A DNA stretch of 63,438 bases from Pleurocapsales cyanobacterium LEGE 10410. GTDB lineage: Bacteria > Cyanobacteriota > Cyanobacteriia > Cyanobacteriales > Xenococcaceae. Both the position numbers and the translations under genes were made by a program. Below the pieces are notes generated by a model, which searched no databases, was not told the DNA's origin, and saw only the letters and a list, made by a program, of their open reading frames with translations. Shown piece after piece: positions 1 through 7,237 of this stretch; position 1 is the stretch's first letter, and each line of letters starts with the position of its first letter. The stretch is from positions 1 to 63,438 of the forward strand of contig JADEXJ010000014.1 in NCBI GenBank assembly GCA_015207195.1, given 5' to 3'.

Positions 1-361
1 AGCAACTAAGCAGAGGAAGCGATAAAAACTCCACACCGACTAGTTTACTCTGACTGTCTGTGAACCTGGCAATTCGCTCTCCTTCGGTTCTCAGCTATGG
101 GCCACAACGGTACAACTCCCATCCAGTACAATATATGTATTTGATTGCATCAGAGCAACTTCCGTTTGCTACCTAAGACCGTTTTGGTGAAGGATTGCGC
201 CTTCCCTCGGTAGCAACTAAGCAGAGGAAGCGATAAAAACTCCACACCGACTAGTTTACTCTGACTGTCTGTGAACCTGGCGATTCGCTCTCCTTCGGTT
301 CTCAGCTATGGGCCACAACGGTACAACTCCCATCCAGTGCAATATATTTGTTTGATTGCAC
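1..361. repeat. Tandem duplication of a ~150-bp unit (period 211 bp)
   Basis: Bases 1-150 and 212-361 are almost identical, differing at only a few positions (for example A versus G near 81 and 292). The units are separated by about 60 bp that is rich in short inverted stretches. All frames of the unit contain stop codons, so it does not look coding. Each copy ends in an AT-rich stretch containing TTTGATTGCA. I do not recognise the unit. It could be a mobile-element end, a non-coding RNA or a dispersed genomic repeat; the left boundary may lie outside the window. Confidence 0.85.
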
Positions 362-581
362 TTACTATATTATAGATAATTTAGTACTATAGCTTCTGTC
401 AGAAGTTGTATTGTTGCTAGAATTTCTGCCTGTAGTTTCCGACTATAGTCATAAATAGATTTACATAGTTATATGCTGTGTTATAAACAGATGTTTAGCT
501 TCAAATACCTAATTCATGAATAGTGGTAGAAGCATATTACTCATTTTTGATATGCCCCTATGGAAGTTTTCCACTGCACTC
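362..581. other. Intergenic, AT-rich, nothing recognised
   Basis: This spacer lies between the tandem repeat and the 3' end of the transacylase gene. I see no ORF of note and no clear hairpin terminator in it. Confidence 0.5.
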
Positions 582-1493
582 CTAGGAAACAACCGCTTGG
601 TCAACAGTAGTTTGCAGTGCTGCTATTTCTACATTGCTGCCAACGTTCTTTAATTCTAGAGCGGGATACATTTTAAAGATTGTGTTGGTTAAGACCATGC
701 CTGGACCGATCTCGATCGCCTCTTCTACACCTTCTTGAACCAGGCGAGCGACAATTTCTCGCCAGCGGACTTGACCCGTCATTTGCTGCATCAAACGATC
801 TTTTAGAGTTTGAGCGTCAGTGGTGGGAAGTGGTTCAACGTTGGATAGTACGGGGACTTTTGCCGATTGAAATTTAGTCGCGGATAAAACTTGATTAAAC
901 TCGACCGATACATCTGCCATCAAAGGCGAATGAAAAGCTCCGCTAACTTTGAGAGGAACACTACGCCTAATTTTCACTTTCTCCAAGACTGTATTTACTC
1001 CTTCTGGCGTACCAGAAATTACAATCTGAGCATTGTGGTTGTCGTTGGCGATAACTGCACCGCTGATCTGAGCAATTTCCGCTTCCAGGCGATCGCGATT
1101 AAAGCCAACCAAGGCTACCATTACCCCAGGAGGGGCAGTTGCCATCAATTCTGCTCTGCGCTTAACTAAGCTTAAGCCTGCTTCAAAACCAATAACTCCT
1201 GCTGTATAAAGAGCAGCGTATTCTCCTAAACTATGACCCGCCACTACGGACGGTTCGAGTCCTGCTTCTCGCATCAGGTCTGCCAAAATAGTCGAGATTA
1301 CATATAGGCAGGGCTGAGTATACAGTGTTTGAGATAATTTTGATTCTTCATTAAGACATATTTGAGCTAGATCCCAACCCAAAATCTCTTGAGCTTGTTG
1401 GAATCGAATTTTAGCGGTTGGAACATCAACTAAATCTGCTCCCATGCCCAAAGATTGAGAACCTTGCCCTGGAAACACCCATGCTGTTTTCAT
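582..1493 (-). CDS. fabD: Malonyl-CoA:ACP transacylase (FabD-type)
   Basis: The enzyme moves malonyl groups from CoA to the phosphopantetheine arm of an acyl carrier protein in the cytoplasm. Visible landmarks, numbered from the ATG at 1493, are an N-terminal GQGSQ oxyanion motif, GHSLGEY with nucleophile Ser88, a KRRAELM arginine motif and the GAFHSPLM histidine (His188). The length, 303 aa, fits stand-alone FabD proteins (about 290-310 aa). A TTG one codon earlier is possible, but ATG is preferred. It is read away from the PKS operon that starts at 2753, yet sits at its edge. That position suggests a second, cluster-dedicated transacylase supplying malonyl units to the ACP at 6444. It could also be the housekeeping fabD; whether another copy exists in the genome cannot be seen here. 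Confidence 0.93.
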   Translation of the reverse strand: MKTAWVFPGQGSQSLGMGADLVDVPTAKIRFQQAQEILGWDLAQICLNEESKLSQTLYTQPCLYVISTILADLMREAGLEPSVVAGHSLGEYAALYTAGVIGFEAGLSLVKRRAELMATAPPGVMVALVGFNRDRLEAEIAQISGAVIANDNHNAQIVISGTPEGVNTVLEKVKIRRSVPLKVSGAFHSPLMADVSVEFNQVLSATKFQSAKVPVLSNVEPLPTTDAQTLKDRLMQQMTGQVRWREIVARLVQEGVEEAIEIGPGMVLTNTIFKMYPALELKNVGSNVEIAALQTTVDQAVVS

Positions 1494-1597
1494 CAATTTA
1501 ATTCTTAGTAGTGTTAAGTGGATTCGTTGCTACAAAATCAGGTAGTAAAAGAGTTCTAATAACTATTCGCCCGTCGGTTGGTCTGCACCAATGTTTG

Positions 1598-2077
1598 TCA
1601 ATCATCGACAAGTTGTGAATCGACATTGTTGATGAGATTGATAGTTTCACTAACTAGCGTTACCAAACGCTGATAATCTTGAATACTTTGGCGATCTAGG
1701 GTAGTTCCTTCCCTAGCTTTCAGCCATTTTTGGCAGACGCAGTAGTTGCCCAAGCAGAAGTTCCAAACATCGTTAGGGACATTTTCAAAATATTGTGATT
1801 GGTTAATCCAAACTATTCCTTTGTCGGTATTCTGCTGGGGTTCAATGTAAGAGATCTGCCGTACAGTGTTGTGTCCAGGAACTGGATAGGTGACGATGGT
1901 TGGTACTGGTCGTCTAGAGGAGAATTCTTTAACGTCTGCTGGTTGAGTAATTTCGGTGTGTTTTGATGGCTTTCTTTGTAGAGCAGAAGTTTGCCTCAAA
2001 GGCTTGATAATTTTGTTGGAGCGTTTGTAAAGCTTTCTAATTTTTACTTTGGCTCTAGTTTTAAGTGAGAGTTCCAT
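1598..2077 (-). CDS. Small basic protein with a type ISP restriction-enzyme C-terminal-like domain
   Basis: The protein has about 159 aa. Residues 1-50 are very basic (many K/R) and probably disordered. The last ~85 residues, including WINQSQYF, VPNDVWNFCLGNY, CQKWLKAREG and a closing helix ending ETINLI, resemble by eye the C-terminal specificity segment of type ISP restriction-modification enzymes, which reads roughly VW.F.IGGYQV..KWLK.R. No methyltransferase or helicase part is present, so it is a stand-alone or detached piece. Start ATG at 2077 was chosen over an upstream TTG at 2089. It is co-oriented with the transacylase gene 105 bp downstream. Function is unknown; nucleic-acid binding is only an inference from the charge and the family resemblance. 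Confidence 0.6.
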   Translation of the reverse strand: MELSLKTRAKVKIRKLYKRSNKIIKPLRQTSALQRKPSKHTEITQPADVKEFSSRRPVPTIVTYPVPGHNTVRQISYIEPQQNTDKGIVWINQSQYFENVPNDVWNFCLGNYCVCQKWLKAREGTTLDRQSIQDYQRLVTLVSETINLINNVDSQLVDD

Positions 2078-2752
2078 TTTGAGTGACAAATATTTTTAAA
2101 TTTTTAAATTCTTTTAACTAAGAAGAAGCAGTGACTGTTTTACAGGCAATTAACATTTGGCAGGTATGCTAAAAGATAATCGGAGAAATTTTCAGTCTAG
2201 GTTGTCAACCGTTGTCAACTTACGAGCTAGGGTGTTCGAGCTAGGCAATGGACAGCAGGTTATAAAATTTATCAGATTGATGTTTGCTATCTTTGACCGC
2301 ATCTTGACCCTAGTAAAAGCCAGTTTCCAAAAAACGCTATACTAGTACATACCTCTACGTTCGAGACATAACGAAGTAATCTCTGTGGGCTTTAGATCTT
2401 TAACTTAGCATTGCCGAGTATATTTCCCGTTTGAATAAAGCTCAGAAATTAGCTGTTTTATGCTTGTTTTAAGCATAAGTTGTGTTTAATTTGTTGTTAT
2501 TTGCGGGAGACAGCTAGACAAAAGCAGAAACAATCGATCTTTTTAGCAAAATTAGTCGATTTAACGTCGGGGAACAATTGAGACAGAAAAAATACAAAGT
2601 TTCAACAAAGTTCGTACTTTATTTCTACTCACGCCTCAAAAGAACAGATTAATCTAAATAATAAGCAAACACCAAAACCAATAGATACTGAGCTTCGGCA
2701 AACACCGCAAAGATTGAGTTATCGCAACCGTTGAACATTTTAGGTTTATCCC
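2078..2752. promoter_or_regulatory. Divergent intergenic region upstream of the PKS operon
   Basis: This 675-bp gap separates the minus-strand pair from the plus-strand PKS operon, so promoters for both directions should lie here. I could not assign -35/-10 boxes with confidence. A possible 62-codon frame at 2157-2345 has no recognisable similarity and is not called. The sequence is AT-rich, with no strong hairpin noticed. Confidence 0.4.
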
Positions 2753-3664
2753 ATGACTGCTTCATGTCGTCTCCAAACCCTGTTAGCTGCTGGTCATTTC
2801 GTTATATCTGCGGAATTAACGCCACCACGCCACCATAATATGAAAACATTAATGGCGATCGCTACTAAGCTTCAAGCTTATGTAGATGTTTTACAAATAA
2901 ATGACAATGCCTTAGCGCAAGCTCGATTATCTAATCTGGTCGCTGCTCAATTTGTTTGGCACGCAGGTATTGAGCCAGTGGTTCAGATGACTTTGAGGCA
3001 TCGCAATCGTATTGCTCTCCAAAGCGACCTTTTGGGTCTAGCTGCTTTAGGAATTCGCAATCTGATTATAGTTGGCGGTTATCCCTGTTCGATGGGAACT
3101 GACCCAGAAGCTAAAGATGCTCAAGATCTGAGTACGACAGAAGCGATCGCCGCGATCGACAACTTGACGGTGCGGGGACAGATGTTTAACGGCGACAAAA
3201 TTGCCTACATTCCCGATTTCTTTATGGGAACCGTTGCTTTTACTGAAGTTAAACCAGAAAAATTGGCTGATAGCTTAGACAATATTGAAGCCAAGATCGA
3301 TGGTGGAGCTAAGTTCGTTCAGCTACAGGCAACTTTCGATCTCAAGACCTTAGAAAAATGGATGGCAGAAGCAGTCAAGCGAAATCTGCACCACAAAGCT
3401 TATTTTATTGCAGCTATGTATCCTTTTAAGAGCGAAAAGGAGTTGAATTTGCTCAACAGATTAGCAGGTTTAAACGTTCCCCACTGGCTATTTACTAGGA
3501 TACGCCAACATAAATATGCCAGTTTTCAATTCAATCTAGAATTAATTGCTGGGATTCAAGCTATTGAAGGAATTAGAGGGTTGCACTTTCGCTCGATCCA
3601 TTCTCGTAACTGTATTGCAAAACTGATCGAATCAGCCAAATTACGAGACTCCATCGCTGCGTGA
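2753..3664 (+). CDS. Methylenetetrahydrofolate reductase-like protein (MetF family)
   Basis: The 303-aa protein has the MetF TIM-barrel pattern. An early ELTPPR stands in for the EFFPP glutamate motif. It is followed by LQINDNALAQARLS, then the very typical QMTLRHRNRIALQSDLLG and a glycine-rich LIIVGG strand. The known reaction is FAD-dependent reduction of 5,10-methylene- to 5-methyl-tetrahydrofolate, which feeds methionine and S-adenosylmethionine. It resembles the short MetF forms that lack a regulatory domain. It is the first plus-strand gene before the ketosynthases and sits close to KS alpha (about 90 bp), so it is probably co-transcribed. Inference: a cluster paralogue that supports the methyl supply of the two O-methyltransferases at 33-35 kb, or a repurposed flavoenzyme acting on the polyketide. 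Confidence 0.85.
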   Translation: MTASCRLQTLLAAGHFVISAELTPPRHHNMKTLMAIATKLQAYVDVLQINDNALAQARLSNLVAAQFVWHAGIEPVVQMTLRHRNRIALQSDLLGLAALGIRNLIIVGGYPCSMGTDPEAKDAQDLSTTEAIAAIDNLTVRGQMFNGDKIAYIPDFFMGTVAFTEVKPEKLADSLDNIEAKIDGGAKFVQLQATFDLKTLEKWMAEAVKRNLHHKAYFIAAMYPFKSEKELNLLNRLAGLNVPHWLFTRIRQHKYASFQFNLELIAGIQAIEGIRGLHFRSIHSRNCIAKLIESAKLRDSIAA

Positions 3665-3758
3665 GCTGTTGCCCAATGAAATTATCGGGCGGTCAACGTT
3701 CCGAGGTCTTCTCGAAACTACCCCCATTCAATCTAGTTATTTTTTACCTCAAAAAACC

Positions 3759-5036
3759 ATGAAACGAGTAGTAATTACGGGTATTGGAGTGATCGCTCCT
3801 TTAGGTATTGGCAAAGAACAATTTTGGAAAAATGCCATCCAGGGAGAATCATTTTTAACCGCCGACCCCGAAATGGAGGCAATGGGCATCAAAAGTAATG
3901 TTTTGTGCCGAGTCCTAGATTTCGATCTGTCGAACCATAGTTCTGGAGCAGAATTCGAGCATTTAATCGAACAAGACCGCGTAGTGCAGTTTGGGGTTTG
4001 TGCGGGTAAAATGGCTTGGGAAGATTCGGGACTCAATATCGAGCAAGAAGACCGTGAACTGGTAGGAACTATCTATTCTTCGGCAATTGGCGGTACTCCT
4101 TATATTCAAAAGATCTACGAACAGTGTACTAATCGAGGTACGGAAGAGATCGCTCACGTACAGACGGGAGAAAACTTCTATAACGCAGGGATGTTTAATT
4201 ATTCTGCTGCTTTGTTGGCACGCAAGTATAATTTTCAGGGTCACTGCACCTCTCTTTCCACTGGCTGTACTGCTGGGCTAGATGCTTTGGGCTTGAGCTT
4301 TGAACTAATTCAGTCGGGAGAAATGGATGTAATGGTTGCAGGAGCAACCGAAGCACCTCTAACCAGCCTGACTTACGCTACTCTAGATGTAATTGGCTCA
4401 CTGTCCGTAGCCGATTGCGAACCCGAAAAAGCCTCTCGTCCTTTTGATGCTAAACGTGGTGGCTTTGTAATTGGAGAAGCTGCTGCGGTTTTGGTCTTGG
4501 AAGAGTTAGATCATGCTCTAGCCAGAGGAGCGCATATCTATGCGGAGGTAGTTAGCTACTCTAGCGTTAGTAACGCCTTCCACATGACCGACCTGCCCGA
4601 CCACGGTATTCCGATGGCAGCAGTGGTTAGAAAGGTGATGGAGTCGGGACGGGTTGCCCCACAAGAACTAGACTACATTAACGCTCACGGCAGTTCGACA
4701 CCGCAAAATGACGTTTTTGAAACTAATGCTTACAAAACCGTCTTGGGAGACCAAGCCTATCAGGTGCCGATTAGCTCTACCAAATCGATGATCGGACACT
4801 CCCTTTCTTCGGCGAGTTTGGTTGGGGTGGTGGCTACTTTAGGCGCGATCGAACTTTCTACGATTCATCCTACCGCTAACTACGAAGTACCCGATCCAAT
4901 TTGCGACCTCGACTATGTGCCAAACGTTGCTAGGGAACAGGAAGTAAATACCGCGATGTTAACTGCTTCGGGTTTTGGCGGAATTCACTCAGCAGCAATT
5001 CTCCGTAAGGTGAAGCCAGAAGCTACGGCTGCTTGA
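3759..5036 (+). CDS. Type II PKS ketosynthase alpha (KS-alpha)
   Basis: This is the condensing subunit that elongates the ACP-bound poly-beta-ketone, working as a heterodimer with the chain-length factor encoded next. The start is ATG 3759, which gives 425 aa and the standard opening MKRVVITGIGVIAPLG; an in-frame TTG at 3669 would add 30 non-conserved residues. The full catalytic triad is visible: Cys170 in LSTGCTAGLDALG, His310 in NAHGSST and His347 in KSMIGHSLS. The sequence around Cys170 and the QND motif after NAHG are those of aromatic type II KS-alpha proteins rather than FabF. Spacing, synteny with CLF and ACP, and the close match to actinobacterial KS-alpha motifs make the call firm. 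Type II sets of this kind are, to my knowledge, uncommon in cyanobacteria. Confidence 0.95.
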   Translation: MKRVVITGIGVIAPLGIGKEQFWKNAIQGESFLTADPEMEAMGIKSNVLCRVLDFDLSNHSSGAEFEHLIEQDRVVQFGVCAGKMAWEDSGLNIEQEDRELVGTIYSSAIGGTPYIQKIYEQCTNRGTEEIAHVQTGENFYNAGMFNYSAALLARKYNFQGHCTSLSTGCTAGLDALGLSFELIQSGEMDVMVAGATEAPLTSLTYATLDVIGSLSVADCEPEKASRPFDAKRGGFVIGEAAAVLVLEELDHALARGAHIYAEVVSYSSVSNAFHMTDLPDHGIPMAAVVRKVMESGRVAPQELDYINAHGSSTPQNDVFETNAYKTVLGDQAYQVPISSTKSMIGHSLSSASLVGVVATLGAIELSTIHPTANYEVPDPICDLDYVPNVAREQEVNTAMLTASGFGGIHSAAILRKVKPEATAA

Positions 5037-5046
5037 GAACAATTAA

Positions 5047-5117
5047 GGTGGGCAAAACATCAATCTCAAGATTTGAAATCTCAAGATTTGAGATCTCAAG
5101 ATTCAAATTTGCCCACC
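5047..5117. repeat. Inverted GGTGGGCAAA repeat enclosing three 15-bp direct repeats
   Basis: GGTGGGCAAA (5047-5056) pairs with TTTGCCCACC (5108-5117). Between them lie three near-identical 15-mers beginning TCTCAAGAT at 5064, 5079 and 5094. The element fills the KS-alpha/CLF spacer, where translational coupling would normally be tight. Related GGTGGGCA hairpins occur at 59147 and 63076, so this is a dispersed genomic repeat, not a gene-specific structure. Confidence 0.85.
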
Positions 5118-5152
5118 CTACAAGGGAATTAAATCAATATATTACTACAAAG

Positions 5153-6367
5153 ATGACAGATAAAAAACGGGTAGTCGTTACGGGAATCGGAGTTGTCAAT
5201 CCATCGGGGATTGGTAAAGACCAGTTCTGGCAAAATATGACTGAAGGAAACTCGGCGATTCGAGAAATCGATCGCTTCGATCCGACTAATTTTCCCACCA
5301 AAGTAGCAGGAGCGGTTTCTGACTTTAAGCCTGGGGACTTTATTCCCCGCCGTCTGGTGGTTAAGACCGATCGCTTTACCCACTATGCCCTAGCAGCTAG
5401 CGATCTAGCTTTGGCAGATGCAGACCTCGATTTAGAACAAGAAGATTCTTATCGCGTCGGAGTTTGGTTTGGTAACAACGCTGGCGGTTGGGATATTTGC
5501 GAACGAGGTTTTAAAGAGCTATACAACGATGGTGCGACCATGGTTAACCCGTGGCAGGCTACCGCCTGGTTTCCCACCGCTGCTCAAGGTTACGTAACTA
5601 TTCGCTACGGCATTCGTGGCTATAGTAAGAGCTTTGTTTGCGATCGCGCTAGTGGTGCAAGCGGTCTGTATTTTGGCGTAAAGTCAATTCAGCAGGGACA
5701 CAACGACGTAGTGTTAACGGGAGGCTCGGAAGCTCCTATTACCCGCTTTGGCATGGTTTGCTATTACGAAACTGGAGAAATTAGTGGTGCGGAGAATCCC
5801 GACACCGCCTATCAGCCTTTTGACCGCGAGCGTTCGGGCATTGTCTTGGGTGAAGGCAGTACTGTCTTAGTTCTAGAGTCGGAAGAACACGCTCTAGCTC
5901 GTGGGGCAAAGATTTATGGTGAAGTAACTTCGGGGAGCATGACCACCGATATCAGTCCCAGTTCTGGGATTCACTTTAAGCGGGCGATGAATAAAGCCCT
6001 CAAAAATGCAGATCTGACTCCCAAAGATATTGACGTGGTGTTTGCAGAAGGCTGCGGTACTCAGACGGGCGATCGCGTTGAGGCAGAGGCGATCGATGCC
6101 GTGTTTGGCGAAACCGCCCCAGAAGTACCAGTTACCGTACCTAAATCTCTTTTCGGTCATCTTTATGGTGCTAGCTGTACGACCGAGGTTGCCTGTAGCC
6201 TGTTAGCCATGGAAACTGGCAAATTACCCGTAATGCAGTCAGTCAATCCTGATGAGGGGTGCAGGCTAAATTTTGTTACCCAGGCTCAATCTCGTCCCGT
6301 GGCTCGGACGTTGGTTAATTCCCGCGCTCGCGAAGGGGTCAACGCTTCCTTTGTGATTAGCAAGTAG
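5153..6367 (+). CDS. Type II PKS chain-length factor (KS-beta)
   Basis: This non-catalytic partner of KS-alpha sets polyketide length in the dimer. It begins at ATG 5153 (404 aa, MTDKKRVVVTGIGVVNPSG); the open frame reaches back to 5033, but that extension is encoded by the inverted repeat. It has the KS fold (TGGSEAP, ERSGIVLGEG, KSLFGHLYG) but lacks the active-site cysteine. The aligned position is Gly168, in DRASGASGLYFG, and the first catalytic histidine is replaced by Glu299 in FAEGCGT. Most actinobacterial CLFs carry Gln at the cysteine position, so Gly is unusual. The stop codon is part of an STRR repeat (AGCAAGTAGCAAGTAA). Confidence 0.93.
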   Translation: MTDKKRVVVTGIGVVNPSGIGKDQFWQNMTEGNSAIREIDRFDPTNFPTKVAGAVSDFKPGDFIPRRLVVKTDRFTHYALAASDLALADADLDLEQEDSYRVGVWFGNNAGGWDICERGFKELYNDGATMVNPWQATAWFPTAAQGYVTIRYGIRGYSKSFVCDRASGASGLYFGVKSIQQGHNDVVLTGGSEAPITRFGMVCYYETGEISGAENPDTAYQPFDRERSGIVLGEGSTVLVLESEEHALARGAKIYGEVTSGSMTTDISPSSGIHFKRAMNKALKNADLTPKDIDVVFAEGCGTQTGDRVEAEAIDAVFGETAPEVPVTVPKSLFGHLYGASCTTEVACSLLAMETGKLPVMQSVNPDEGCRLNFVTQAQSRPVARTLVNSRAREGVNASFVISK

Positions 6368-6430
6368 CAAGTAATCCACTTATTACTTCTTACTTCTTAC
6401 TTGCTACTCCCTACTTATTACTTTCTTACC
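6360..6430. repeat. STRR-type heptamer repeats after the CLF stop
   Basis: Degenerate units of the AAGTAGC/TTACTTC type fill the CLF-ACP gap and include the CLF stop codon. Similar arrays recur after many genes in this window. Confidence 0.8.
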
Positions 6431-6443
6431 CGTGAGGTGACAA

Positions 6444-6749
6444 ATGATCGATCCAGCATTAAAAGACGTTTTGACGGATCTTGGTTTTGAGGAAGACGAA
6501 CTTACCGATACTGCCTCAATCCGCCAAGATTTACAGCTTGATTCAACCGAAACCGTTGATATTTCTTTAGGACTAAAAAGACGTTTGGGAGTCAACATCA
6601 AACTTGAATCTCGCCAAGATATGACCTTAGCCGAAGTTAGTGAAAAAATTGCTCAAGCTGTTGCTCAATCTAGTCCCGACCAGAATGATTATGTTGAAAC
6701 TAAAACGCCAGTCACATCTCAAACCGCGAACCCTGTTCAACAGAAATAG
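6444..6749 (+). CDS. Acyl carrier protein of the type II PKS
   Basis: The protein has 101 aa: a four-helix ACP core of about 80 residues plus a polar C-terminal tail rich in Q, T and P. The phosphopantetheine attachment serine is Ser34 in LQLDSTETVDIS. The motif is DST, not the usual DSL. A good ribosome binding site (GAGGTGA) precedes the ATG. It carries the growing chain between the transacylase, KS/CLF and cyclases in the cytoplasm. It is followed by its likely activating enzyme, an AcpS-type transferase. The order KS-CLF-ACP-PPTase-CoA ligase recalls, from general knowledge, the anthraquinone type II cluster of Photorhabdus more than the Streptomyces layouts. Confidence 0.92.
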   Translation: MIDPALKDVLTDLGFEEDELTDTASIRQDLQLDSTETVDISLGLKRRLGVNIKLESRQDMTLAEVSEKIAQAVAQSSPDQNDYVETKTPVTSQTANPVQQK

Positions 6750-6849
6750 CACCAACCAAAGCAGCTGCCTAAAAGTCAGTAAAATCAATAAACATAAAGT
6801 AGTAAAGCTATCAACTCATTGTCCGCCTTCCTCTGAATCCACTAAGAAA

Positions 6850-7218
6850 ATGGGAATGGGTCTTGGCATAGACATTGCCTCTATTGACCGAATTACTCAA
6901 CTGATCGATCGCTATGACCGAGAAACCTTAAACTTCTTATTTACTTTTGGCGAGATCGACCGCTCGTTATCAACCAAAAATCCCTATCAAAAGTTTGCCG
7001 TCTGTTTTGCTGCCAAAGAAGCAGTGGGTAAAGCTTTGGGAACTGGACTGGCTGGCATTGACTGGCACGAAATAGAAGCATTTGTTTCCGATTTTCAGTT
7101 AAGCGTCAGGCTTTATGGAAAAGCCAAATTTCAAGCAGCCAAACTGGGTTATACCAACTGGAACGCTAGCTGGTCGAGCTGTAATGACTATGTTCTAGTT
7201 CAAGTTCTTGCTTGCTGA
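6850..7218 (+). CDS. Holo-ACP synthase (AcpS-type phosphopantetheinyl transferase)
   Basis: The enzyme transfers 4'-phosphopantetheine from CoA to the ACP serine, with Mg2+. The start at ATG 6850 gives 122 aa, the normal AcpS size. The upstream open frame to 6640 overlaps the ACP gene in another frame and is not conserved-looking. Motifs are GLGIDIASIDRI (the Asp metal ligand near the N-terminus) and CFAAKEAVGKALG (the KE...K signature). It is flanked by the ACP (100 bp upstream) and the CoA ligase (19 bp downstream), so a dedicated activator of the PKS ACP is the natural reading. Confidence 0.9.
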   Translation: MGMGLGIDIASIDRITQLIDRYDRETLNFLFTFGEIDRSLSTKNPYQKFAVCFAAKEAVGKALGTGLAGIDWHEIEAFVSDFQLSVRLYGKAKFQAAKLGYTNWNASWSSCNDYVLVQVLAC

Positions 7219-7237
7219 ATACCTCTAAGAGAAAGCC

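Noticed and set aside
1-361. TnpB omega-RNA or other known RNA for the duplicated unit
   Set aside because: Only a TTGAT pentamer suggests it; no TnpB gene is nearby and no structure could be computed.
2157-2345. 62-codon plus-strand frame in the divergent intergenic region
   Set aside because: No similarity, no ribosome binding site, likely chance.
3669-3758. TTG start 30 codons upstream in KS-alpha
   Set aside because: The extension is not conserved-looking; the standard MKRVVITG start is at 3759.
5033-5152. N-terminal extension of the CLF (SRFEISRFEISRF...)
   Set aside because: The extra codons are encoded by an inverted/direct repeat and the conserved ketosynthase start lies at 5153.
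6640-6849. Upstream part of the AcpS frame
   Set aside because: It overlaps the ACP gene out of frame; the AcpS motif starts after ATG 6850.
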